NCBI GenBank assembly: GCA_963971575.1
Contig: OZ020624.1
Location: 3,415,001-3,479,000 of the forward strand
Direction of reading: 5' to 3'
Length of the DNA: 64,000 nt
Origin: Liopterus haemorrhoidalis
Taxonomy: Eukaryota > Arthropoda > Insecta > Coleoptera > Dytiscidae
Position numbers and translations under genes: made by a program. Shown in pieces: positions 55,475 through 64,000 of the stretch. The notes below the pieces were generated by a model. The model did no database searches, was not told the DNA's origin, and saw nothing but the letters and a program-made list of their open reading frames with translations. How positions within the stretch are numbered: position 1 is the first letter of the stretch; the number at the start of each line of letters is the position of its first letter.

Positions 55475-55840
55475 CATAGGCGCCCGCAAGGGGGGGGCAA
55501 GATGGGTAAGTTGCCCCCCCCCTGGATTTCGGAACCAATTACCTATTCGTATGTTTGAAAAAAAAAAAATATTATTTAAATATAAAATTCATAAAAAAAA
55601 AACATTTATTATTATTATATTTTTGCTTTAGCAACTTTGGCTATTAGCCAGGATAGTTCTTATTTACTAAATCGATGATTTTTAACTATAGAGAATACAT
55701 TTTTAACTAGAAAATAAATGTTTATCCTCAGCGCGGATTGTTTCCAGACCCACCACGTGGAAAGCATTGTTCGAATATGACATCTATATCTATGTTTTGG
55801 TCTTTGCCCCCCCCTAGAATAATTTCTGCGGGCGCTTATG
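55475..55840. mobile_element. hAT-type MITE with perfect 8-bp duplication (366 bp)
   Basis: The ends are CATAGGCGCCCGCA and TGCGGGCGCTTATG (one mismatch), with C/G-runs next to both. TATACTCT is duplicated exactly at 55467-55474 and 55841-55848. The 61-codon ORF inside is incidental. Confidence 0.9.
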
Positions 55841-56002
55841 TATACTCTTTAAATAAACTGCGAAATAAAATATTCACGAAGCTATTGTATCCTAGTAAAG
55901 CTTGTAAAATAATTACGCAATAAAAATAAAACAATTGCTTTCCTTAAAAAAAATAATTTCTAAAAGGTTGCGTATACGAACCTTTGGCCATTAATGGGTT
56001 AA

Positions 56003-56619
56003 TACAGACAGACAGTTAATTATACCCACAAAAGACTAAAAAGTTAACTTTTAAGCAACATACGACCCACCCTGTATATATTTTTCATTAGCTTTTGATC
56101 AATAATGTCAATCTGATCCATACACTGTACAAAGTGTATTAATATTTCACTGATTTGTATTAGTAAAAAATTTAAAATTGCTATTGAATTTATGACGAGG
56201 CAAGTTTATAAAAAAGTCATGGGTCGGCGAGCAGCGTGTTAAATTACATGTCAAATAATAAATTCAAATTTACTTAATCAGATTAGTTCCATGGTTGATA
56301 TACATACACGCCCAACATCGCCAAATCACGTTAACACTACAGAGTTAATTAAATTTTTCTATTTTTATGTTTTTCAATGCAGCTAAATATTTTTAAATCA
56401 CATTCTAAATATACACTGCGTTTTGAAAAATGATTTTTAAAGTTGTGTGACGGGATAGGCGTGTTGAATCAAATGTCTGTCTGGCTTTTATCTATTTGTA
56501 CAATAGAAAACAATATATAGCATGTGTCTTTGGTTTAAGCGGAACTAGATTTTGAATTCTAGTAACTTTTACCATTTAAGTAAGGTTTTTGATCATTTTG
56601 TTTAGCAAATCGTTTTAAA
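56003..56619. other. Unassigned
   Basis: No supported gene. Confidence 0.4.
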
Positions 56620-57416
56620 ATAAAGAAACTTAAAAAACTACTTTTCGTTCCTGAATCTACGTCTTCAGAGCTTTCTTTCGATACCACACAATACATAAAA
56701 ATAAGTATTTTTCAACAATACAAAAAATTCGCTATTTTTCAAAAAACTTATCTAATCAAAAATAACTGTTGAATTATTCCGGTTCTCATCATTGTACATT
56801 ACTGAGATTTTTTGGCGAACAAAAGTTTTTCGACATATTTTTGGTGAGAAAACCACAACAAAAAATGAATTTCAAAAATAAAAATTTGTTTCTTTACCCA
56901 CGCATAAAGAGGTTTCATTTGATACCCCCCAATCAAAATTTTAAAAAATATATTGTTTTTTTCATTAAATACATATTTGTTAATATTTTTGGCGCGATGT
57001 GTTTTTTGAACTCTCTCTAATTTTCCTGTATGTAGGTCAAAGAGTTGTGTAAACTTGCTACATTCTAGCTTTCTATCTTTAGCTGTTTGGCTACAAATTC
57101 TACCGTACAGACCAACAGACAAGCAGACAGACAGTTAGTCTCTCTTCTCTCACCCTATCTACATGTTCATTCCATTATTTCTTTCTTTTTCTTCGACAGA
57201 CAGATAGACAGACAGGCAGACAGGCAGACAGGCAGACTGGCAGACAGACAGACAGGCAGACAGACAGACAGGCAGACAGACAGACAGACAGGCAGACAGA
57301 CAGACAGACAGACAGACACACAGGCAGACAGACAGACAAACGAACAGGCAGACTAACAGACAAACACATGAGTGGCGTTATATGGTTTTTTGGTCATGTC
57401 TACAAAATCCTAAAAT
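56620..57416 (-). mobile_element. GTCT-arm family element, copy 8, long CAGA tract
   Basis: The reversed arm (ATTCCGGTTCTCATCATTGT, CACGCATAAAGAGGTTTCAT, GCTGTTTGGCTACAAATTCT) leads to a CAGA tract (57105-57362) and the terminus GAGTGGCGTTATATGGTTTT, TTGGTCATGTCTACAAAATC. The tract is interrupted at 57137-57196 by a 60-bp pyrimidine-rich segment that also occurs at 60980-61036. Confidence 0.7.
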
Positions 57417-58009
57417 TTTATTCCCAAAAACACTTATCAGTTACTGGACATCGACGAAACCCTGAAATATGTGAATATTCACAACAAGTCAATTTTAAGA
57501 AATAGCTACTACGCATCTTACGCATAATACGCATCTTAGTTTGCCAATATTGTCTACCAAATAAATTATTAGAAGTCAGGCGTGAAATTTTAGATGTAAA
57601 AAACGTAATATTTTAACAAATATCTCAAAGATGTTTTCCTTATTTCTTGGAGCAATTTCCCGATTTTTTGAAAGATATCGGATGCAGCATAGTATCATTA
57701 TATTTTAATTCATTAGGTCATAAATGTCAACTACAGCTGAGTAGAAGCGCTTTCTTGATTTACCATATCCGGCATTTCCCCCAGCATAGCACTATTTCAT
57801 CAATATCTTCGCCCTCTCCACCAGATCTCGAAATATTTAGAACTAAACCGGCAAATGGTGTGTCTAATAGTATATAAGAAATACAACCAAATATTATATG
57901 CTCATCGTAGAAATTTTATATATGGAATTTTCATAATAAGGACATTCATTATTTATTTATTCATTAAGACATAAGACATTCATTATTATTATTTCAAAAC
58001 AAATAATAA
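57417..58009. other. Unassigned, one 90-bp module copy
   Basis: 57428-57505 is a minus copy of the GTGAA..TTCAC module. The remaining sequence holds no recognised gene. Confidence 0.4.
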
Positions 58010-59140
58010 CCTTTTTTGAATGTAACCAATTGTTTCATGATATGCAGTTTGGCTTCAGAGCCAATAGATCCACATCTGATGCAATTCTGGCTTTTATCGA
58101 TGAAATATCTACTGGCATTTAGGCTGGAGAGTTTTTCTTAACAACACTACTCAATCTTTCGAAAGCATTTGATTGTGTATCCCACCAGATTCTGCTGGAT
58201 AAAATTCATAGATATGGATTTAATAAAGCCAGCATCACTCTTATGGAATCCTACCTCACAGAAAGGAAACAATTGGTTTGCACAAAAAACTGTAATTCAG
58301 ATTTTCTCTTGATACAAGAGTTCCTCAAGGCTCCATCCTGGGACCTTTACTATTCCTCATTTTTATAAATGATTTTCCAACTTTTATTGATCAAACCAGT
58401 ATCTTATACGCTGATGACACAACTTTTATTGTTAAATCTGCATGTCTGAACAACACCATTTCAATAACCGAATCTTTGTTAAAAAAGGCTAGATACTGGT
58501 TTGACACCAATAATCCCTCAATCTTGAAAAGACCCAAAAAAATGTTGATTACCTTGCGCAATAATAATTTTGATAACACGGATAATGTCAAATTTCTTGG
58601 TATACATGTGGATTTTAATCTTACATGGAACCACCATATTAACATTCTTTCCAGCAGTTTATGTTCCATATCCTTTCTCTTACGGAACCTCTATAATTCT
58701 GTTAGTGGGGATGTTCTTATGGTGGCCTACAATGCATTGTTCCACAGCCAGATTTCATATGCCATCTTAGCATGGGAACATTCTACAGCAGCTAAAAGAG
58801 TTTTCTCATTGCAGAGGCGTGCTATCCGAGGTCTTGCATCCATTCCTTATAGATCTGACTGTAGAAACTCATTTAAAACCTTAAAAATTATGACGCTACC
58901 ATCTATCTACATATATTATACCCTCTTATATATGAATAAAAATCAAACTGCCCTTAATACCTTCTCAGAAGTTTACAATTACCACACAAGAAGCAAGTCA
59001 AATATTTATCCCATTTCTTGAGACTGACGAAATCAAGAAATGCTGTTACCTACTACTCCATTAAATTTATGAATAAAGTACCGGTTAACATCAAACAATT
59101 GGCCTTCAACAAATTTTAAAATGTCATGAAGGACTATTTT
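58010..59140 (+). pseudogene. Non-LTR retrotransposon reverse transcriptase (5' truncated)
   Basis: Plus-strand frames carry, in order: MQFGFRANRSTSDAILAFI (QFGFR..RST block), DLSKAFD-like NLSKAFDCVSHQILLDKI, RVPQGSILGPLLFLIFINDF (58317-), YADDTTF (catalytic YADD at 58407-58418), KVKFLGI-like NVKFLGIHVDFNLTWNHHI, SQISYAILAWEHS and the tail YNYHTRSKSNIYP ending at 59021. There is a stop at 58120-58122 and a frameshift near 58300. The order matches jockey/CR1/L2-grade LINEs. The endonuclease and ORF1 are missing. Confidence 0.85.
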
Positions 59141-59151
59141 AATAAAAATCC

Positions 59152-59655
59152 ATTGCGCCTATGGCTTCCATTGGTTGTTTTAAGTCATGTGCTTCACCCC
59201 TCTGGTTTCGTACACATGACACATAGAATGAAAGTATAATTCCAACACTTCCAACTGGTTATTAAATTTACGCTCTTAAAAATTAAATGCAACATTTGCC
59301 AAAATATAACTAGAATTTTGACAAAATGATTTAAACAAAATAAAAATGAAAAAAAAAAAAACAAAAAATAAAATTGTCTCCTTTGCCCGGGAGGGAACCC
59401 TAGTTTGCTGCGTAGCAATCGAGCAAGCTAACCATTAGACCAGGATACGCCTTCTAGTATAGTGTGTTACATAACTAACTTTTGTACATCGTCAACCAAA
59501 AAACACAAAAAATGCGTTATTTTCCGAAAATATAATCTGATAAAAAATTCCTGTTGTACTATTCCGGTTCACACCATTGTACATTACTTAGAATTTTTTC
59601 AGATTTTTAGTTTAAACCATCTGGGCTACAGGGTGTGGGACAATTTTTTTTTTGC
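59152..59655 (-). mobile_element. GTCT-arm/tRNA-like composite repeat, copy 9 (reverse)
   Basis: On the minus strand: arm from 59655 (CACACCCTGTAGCCCAGATG, GTGAACCGGAATAGTACAAC), tRNA-like segment 59455-59373 (A box TGGTCTAATGGTTAGC, B box AGGGTTCCCTCCCGG, paired TCCT/AGGA ends), then the body ending AATGGAAGCCATAGGCGCAA at 59152. Same order as 19328-20095. It abuts the LINE 3' end head-on. Confidence 0.7.
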
Positions 59656-59799
59656 ACCACCGTGCTTATAATATTTATCTGACTGACTGGAGAACTGGGT
59701 GGCTATAGCTGTAATTGTAATTAAATACGTTTGTAAGCCACTAGAAGGAATCGTGTGAATTTTTCTTTAAAAAATTACCGAAATTTGTTAATATTATTA
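59656..59799. other. Unassigned spacer
   Basis: Nothing recognised. Confidence 0.4.
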
Positions 59800-59801
59800 T
59801 T

Positions 59802-60694
59802 AAGTGTACCGGAAAGTTTTTTTTTTTTTTTTTTCGTTTTTATTATTAGTGCAGTATGCGAACTAGTCATGACTTCTTCGCTGAATTAAACAGACATCTT
59901 TTGCGTTTTGATTAAACTCTGTAATCTTGAGTACCTAGTTATTGTTTTCGTTTCATTTTAAACCGTTGCATTTTAAAATGGCGGAAGAATTTTCATCAAA
60001 ACATTTTTTATGCCGTTTAATGTTGTATGATTACTATAAAAAAATCTGCTACAGTTGCTACATAAAACATTTGCACTGTTTATGGTGATAAACTAAGTGT
60101 AAACACATATCAACAGTGGTTTCAAAACTTTAAATCGGGAAATTTATGCTTGGATGATGAACTTTGATCTGGAAGGCGCCATAAAGGAATAATTTATTAT
60201 GAGATGTTAAAACCGGAGCAAAGTGTTAATTCTGATCTCTACTGTGAACAATTGGATCGACTGAATCAGAACTTGACCAGAAATCGGCCAGAAATTGTGA
60301 ATAGAAGAGGAGTTATTCCTTAAGGCGACAATGCCTGACCTCATTCATCAAAAAAAACGTGAATAAATTTTCGAGCTTGATATGGAAGTTCCAACACACC
60401 CACCCTACTCACCAGACATTTCACCTTCCGACTTATCACTTATTTCAGTCACTGGAACACTTTTTAAGAAATAAGACACTTAGAGATATGAACCATGTTA
60501 AAATGAGCCTTGAAATATTTTTTCCTTCAAAAAATCTGAAATTTTATAAATCGGGAATATTTTCTCTTCCTGATAAATGGCAGAGTGTTATAAATAACAA
60601 TAGTACCTATTTTATTTAATAAAGTACATTTTTTTCTTTCGATTTGTTTTTATTTTAATAATACCAAATAAACGAAAAAACTTTCCAGTACACC
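59802..60694 (+). mobile_element. Mariner (mellifera/irritans-like), internally deleted (893 bp)
   Basis: The ends AGTGTACCGGAAAGTTTTTT and AAAAAACTTTCCAGTACACC are inverted, with TA on both sides (59800-59801, 60695-60696). The plus strand encodes a degenerate N terminus (MLYDYYKK at about 60022, NTYQQWFQNFKSGNLCLDDE) and, in another frame (60359-60619), HPPYSPDISPSDLSLFQSLE to LPDKWQSVINNNSTYFI, the region of the third Asp to the C terminus. The core with the first two Asp is deleted. Confidence 0.85.
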
Positions 60695-60696
60695 TA

Positions 60697-61059
60697 ATAT
60701 GTACCCATAATTTGTTAACAAAATACTAAAAGCTTACAAAACTCTGAAAGGTGGAAAAATGCACATTTTCCATCAATTTTGTTTCCCTGTCTTTATTCGC
60801 ACACGTATTCCGATTTTAGCTTTTACATTTGTTCAATCAGTAAGAAAAAAACTGCCATGGCTTCTTCTTCTTGCGATTAAAATTGTTCCTGTTTGCTCGT
60901 CCTTAATTCGGTGTATGAGGAGAACCACCTTTGTGTTCTTTATTCCAGAAGATTGTACATTTTTCACATATATGCTCTCTGCTCTCACCTTCTCTACACG
61001 TCCATTCCATTATTTCTTTCTTTTCTTCGTCCACATGCCTTAGATATTATAAGTTATAC
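60697..61059. other. Unassigned with shared 60-bp segment
   Basis: 60735-60781 is a minus copy of the GTGAA..TTCAC module. 60980-61036 (CTCACCTTCTCTACACGTCC, ATTCCATTATTTCTTTCTTT) repeats the segment found in the CAGA tract at 57137-57196. Confidence 0.45.
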
Positions 61060-61108
61060 GAATCGGTTAGCTGGGTTCCGGGGTAAAAAGAAAAGTTGGG
61101 AACCACTG
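61060..61108. repeat. Orphan hAT MITE end
   Basis: GTTGGGAACCACTG at 61095-61108 equals the right terminus of the MITE at 6641-7006; the left end is absent. Confidence 0.55.
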
Positions 61109-62155
61109 TGTTAAAGCCTAGCAAAATGATTGTTGTTTGCATGGTCTAACAGTTTAAAGTCTTCAAAGTATAATATTCTTTGTGCTGAAAGTAAGAAAGA
61201 ATCTAATAAAGGAAAATGAAAGGTTTATTAATCTGATTTGGAAAGTAATTATAAACCGATAAAGTGATATTTTCTAAGTGTATTCCGGTGTTAATTAATA
61301 AAACGGAAGCGTCTTCTCTCAATATCACTTTAAAAGTATCGTCCAACTGAAGAAAATAATAATTGAAAAAGCGTTTTCATTATCGTTGGAGTAATCGATG
61401 CGTTTATGTAGGTACTTGAGTAAACTCCCTCTGCCATCTATTATTTATTTATCCAATTAAACTCGTTTTCAATCAATTTTCAACTTCATCAATCATCTTA
61501 CGTAATTGTTCCATTAACTTGTACCATTAATAAAGTTCCTTTAAGTGTCTAACGCCAATAATGTTGCTGTCAATTGAGATCACGTATACTTCGACGTTAC
61601 GGCAAAAGCTAACGTTACTGCTACGTTACTGACGCCTTGCGATACCTTTATGTGACTGTTTTGATAAGTGCTCTCAGATAAAAGAAGTAAACTTTATTAG
61701 TTAGCGTTATAGATATTTCTTACCGTATTAAGGTGGCGTTGCATCAAACTTATGTTCCACTAAGATGAAAAACGATTTTCTAAAATTTGTTGGTAGATTA
61801 TTATAATTTTTCACTGCCTGAGTGGTGCACAGTATAGAGAAGATCTCTATTTCTTATATATTTCTTTTAAAATATTTTGAAATTATAATTAATAATAAAT
61901 ACAATGAAACGGAAGAAGAGTTTGTGGGTTCCATAAAAAAAACAAAGAAAAACAAAACAAAAAACAGAATATATTAATAGTTTACAAAAATTGTTCAGCA
62001 CTAAAATAACATTGGTTGAATCAAGTAAAGGTTCAGTTTATGTTTAAAATGGTTAATAGACGTAGCATGGATGACACATACGAGCAAGGTATTCTACACA
62101 CTGAATATTCATTTAGAGAAGAAGTTAGCACGCACATACTTAGTAACATAGACTA
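61109..62155. other. Unassigned
   Basis: About 1 kb A+T-rich, no supported gene. Confidence 0.4.
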
Positions 62156-62178
62156 TTTTTACCGACCGCCAACATATA
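62156..62178 (-). repeat. 3' end of a (GTCY)n element
   Basis: TTTTTACCGACCGCCAACAT matches the family terminus; a mariner is inserted in its TATATA. Confidence 0.65.
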
Positions 62179-63102
62179 CGAGGTCTGTTCAAAAAGTATC
62201 CCGAATTTTGTGTTTTTTCAAAAAAAATTTATTTATTCATGAATATCTATTTTGTCCCCTTCAAAATAATCCCCACCAGATATTATACACTTGTGCCAAC
62301 GTTTTTTCCAATCCTCGAAGAACTTGAATAAATAATTTTTTGTGATCTTGTTCAGCTCCTCCTTCGATGCAGTCTTTATCTCCTCACTCGTAGCGTAGCG
62401 TCGTCCTTTCTTGGGCCTCTTCAGTTTCGGGAACAAGAAAAAGTCACAGGGGGGCAGATCTGGGGAATACGGTGGCTGCGAATGCCGCAGCCGCAGCCAC
62501 TAATAATGATTAGTGTGTTGTTTTTGGCCAATAATTCGCGCACAAGCAACGATGTGTGGGCAGGGGCGACCCGTCTCATGCCCAAATCATTGGTAAAAAT
62601 CGAATGGCACGAGCCAATTGATATGTTTAGGTCCTCAGCAACTTCTCTAATGGTGATTCGACGATTGGCCAATACTATTTTCTTCACTTCATCAATGTTT
62701 TCGTCTGTTGTTGAAGTGCTCGGGCGTCCGGCATGCTCTCCGTCGTTCACATCTTCTCGGCCCTCTGAGAACATTTTGTACCACCGATAAACGTTGCTTC
62801 GGTCCAAGGTAGCTTCACCATATGCCACAGTCAACATTCGGAATGCGTCCGCGCACTTAATTTTGTTTTTCACACAAAATTTGATACAGATTCTTTGATC
62901 CATTTTTTGGTATAGGCCAATATCGAAGACGAGCCAAAACACGTGCAAGCAAAGCAACTGTCAAAAATTAACTGAACATTCAAAATGGTCGAACTTGTCG
63001 GCATAAGTGAGAGACATGAGTACCAACATAACGCCACAGAAAAATCGAATATACGTAATCCGCGGAAATTCAAAATTCACGATACTTTTTGAACAGACCT
63101 CG
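62179..63102 (-). mobile_element. Internally deleted mariner (924 bp)
   Basis: Perfect-looking inverted ends CGAGGTCTGTTCAAAAAGTA; TA flanks at 62177-62178 and 63103-63104. The interior holds a broken transposase gene. Clean ends and few stops suggest a young copy. Confidence 0.9.
62233..62903 (-). pseudogene. Mariner transposase lacking the catalytic core
   Basis: It starts MDQRICIKFCVKNKIKCADA. The helix-turn-helix domain is intact: AFRMLTVAYGEATLDRSNVY, RWYKMFSEGREDVNDGEHAG, RPSTSTTDENIDEVKKIV, then TIREVAEDLNISIGSCHSI. Near 62500 it jumps to QPPYSPDLPPCDFFLFPKLK (third Asp), and the C-terminal domain runs in a shifted frame to CIISGGDYFEGDKIDIHE. About 400 bp containing the first two Asp are deleted. 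The residual DNA-binding domain could in principle still bind its TIR. Confidence 0.85.
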
Positions 63103-63104
63103 TA

Positions 63105-63421
63105 TATAAAGCTATAGTAAAGAGGTCACTCACATCATGTCACCTCCTACATTGATCTTGGAAGAAGATAGGCGCTGGTCGCACCAGATGGAGGAACTTG
63201 GTGTCTTGTTCAGTGAACCAGTTTGAACAGCAGAGAATAACACTAGCCGAGCCTGCTCGTGCTAGACGAAAGGAGAGACTTAATAGTATGTCTGTGTCAT
63301 CTGGAGAGTATTTGTGCTGTTTATGCGGAAAAAATTTTGTGACTCTACAGCCATGAAAAGGCACTCAAGAAGGAATGTCTAGATATGCAAAGCATCAATC
63401 CTTGTTCGACGGGGTTGGATA
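63105..63421 (+). other. Unassigned; possible zinc-finger-like retroelement scrap
   Basis: Forward frames contain SPPTLILEEDRRWSHQMEEL and, near 63308-63375, CCLCGKNF followed after a frameshift by CDSTAMKRHSRRN, a C-x2-C...H-like pattern similar to C-terminal finger motifs of some LINE proteins. No further support. Confidence 0.3.
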
Positions 63422-63423
63422 TA

Positions 63424-64000
63424 CAATACCGCTCAAAAGTTTGAGAGCAGTCGTCTTTTTGTTAAAAAAACATATAGAAAAAATAATTTCAAACCTATTC
63501 ACAATATAATTAATAATAACATTAAATTAAACTTTTACCAACTATAATCTGTCAATATTGTCTTAATTACACAAAAGCTTTATTTATATTTTTGATACAT
63601 CAAATTGTCCACCTTTATTTTATAATCACAGCTGCGCAAATTTGGGGCATTCTATTTATTAATTTAGCAAAATATTCGCTATCTAATGAGTACCATTCTG
63701 TATGCAGATACTCCCACATATGTGTAGCACTACTTGGAGATCTACTTTTAACTCTTCTATCCAACTCGTCCCAAACTAGCTCAATTGGTGACAAATCAGG
63801 GATGGCCATACCATAATTTCTATAAGTTTTTCTTGTTTTTTCTCATTCAAATAGGACATACCAAATTTTGATGCATGTTTCGGATCATTATCCTGTTGAA
63901 ATATGAAATTTGGTCCAATAATTTCATTTCCAGAAAGCAAAGCGTGATCCTGCAAAATTTGTAAATATCCTTTTTTGTTAAGTTTGCCATCTATTTTTAC
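63424..64000 (-). mobile_element. Tc1-like transposon, 3' part (runs off the window)
   Basis: It begins CAATACCGCTCAAAAGTTTG after TA (63422-63423), a typical Tc1-like terminal repeat. The minus strand carries FIFQQDNDPKHASKFGM (second Asp of DD34E) at about 63865-63915, then, after a frameshift, PDLSPIELVWDELDRRVKSR with the catalytic Glu, and RMPQICAAVI near the C terminus. The rest of the gene lies beyond 64000. A pseudogene as far as visible. Confidence 0.8.

Larger units (their letters stand above)
54653..56002. mobile_element. TTAA-type MITE carrying two nested elements
   Basis: The left end ATTAGCCAAAGGTGCGTATA and the right end TATACGAACCTTTGGCCATT are inverted. The right end continues to ATGGG and TTAA (55999-56002), so the inferred outer end is TTAA-CCCATTAATGGCC, a piggyBac-like form; the left outermost bases are degraded. 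Without its inserts (54791-55371 and 55475-55840) it is only about 400 bp. Confidence 0.55.

Overview
The window looks like A+T-rich, repeat-saturated nuclear DNA of an arthropod, most likely an insect. The basis is the content: many mariner copies of several subfamilies, two DD41D Tc1/mariner families, hAT, pogo, Harbinger-like and TTAA-type MITEs, solo LTRs, a Helitron, several non-LTR retrotransposon ends, (GTCY)n-bearing interspersed elements of the kind described in Diptera and Lepidoptera, a satellite and long microsatellites. There are no operons, ribosome binding sites or dense ORFs. I found no intact host protein gene, no canonical tRNA or rRNA gene and no CRISPR array. One 22-nt candidate first exon (21121-21142, minus) is the only hint of a host gene.

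Layout. 0-10.5 kb: (GTCY)n elements, a solo LTR, broken mariners, a 1310-bp DD41D transposon (copy A) and a hAT MITE. 10.5-20 kb: a mariner split by a (GTCY)n element, a second LTR type, a hAT MITE, LINE scraps, a tRNA-derived SINE and a GTCT-arm/tRNA-like composite repeat. 20-27.8 kb: quieter DNA with a 121-bp satellite, a TTA-flanked MITE, a LINE RNase H end and a DD41D scrap. 27.8-30.4 kb: a full-length mariner split by an element carrying 675 bp of pure (AC)n. 30.4-44.5 kb: mariner and LINE remnants, a palindromic composite repeat with a nested Harbinger-like MITE, an internally deleted DD41D element, the second solo LTR and a pogo-like MITE. 45-54.3 kb: DD41D copy B nested in a mariner, a Helitron with a captured gene fragment and a minisatellite, a mariner split by a foldback element, a 745-bp TTAA-flanked foldback, and a second Harbinger-like MITE. 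54.6-64 kb: a TTAA-type element holding nested pogo and hAT MITEs, a LINE reverse transcriptase, three more Tc1/mariner-type elements and SINE/composite sequence.

Nothing here acts as a pathway. The readable biology is the order of insertions: many elements sit inside others with exact target-site duplications, so the window records relative ages. The youngest-looking autonomous family is the DD41D pair (about 98 % identical, each copy with its own private lesion). Positions of old, degenerate elements are approximate to within about ten bases.
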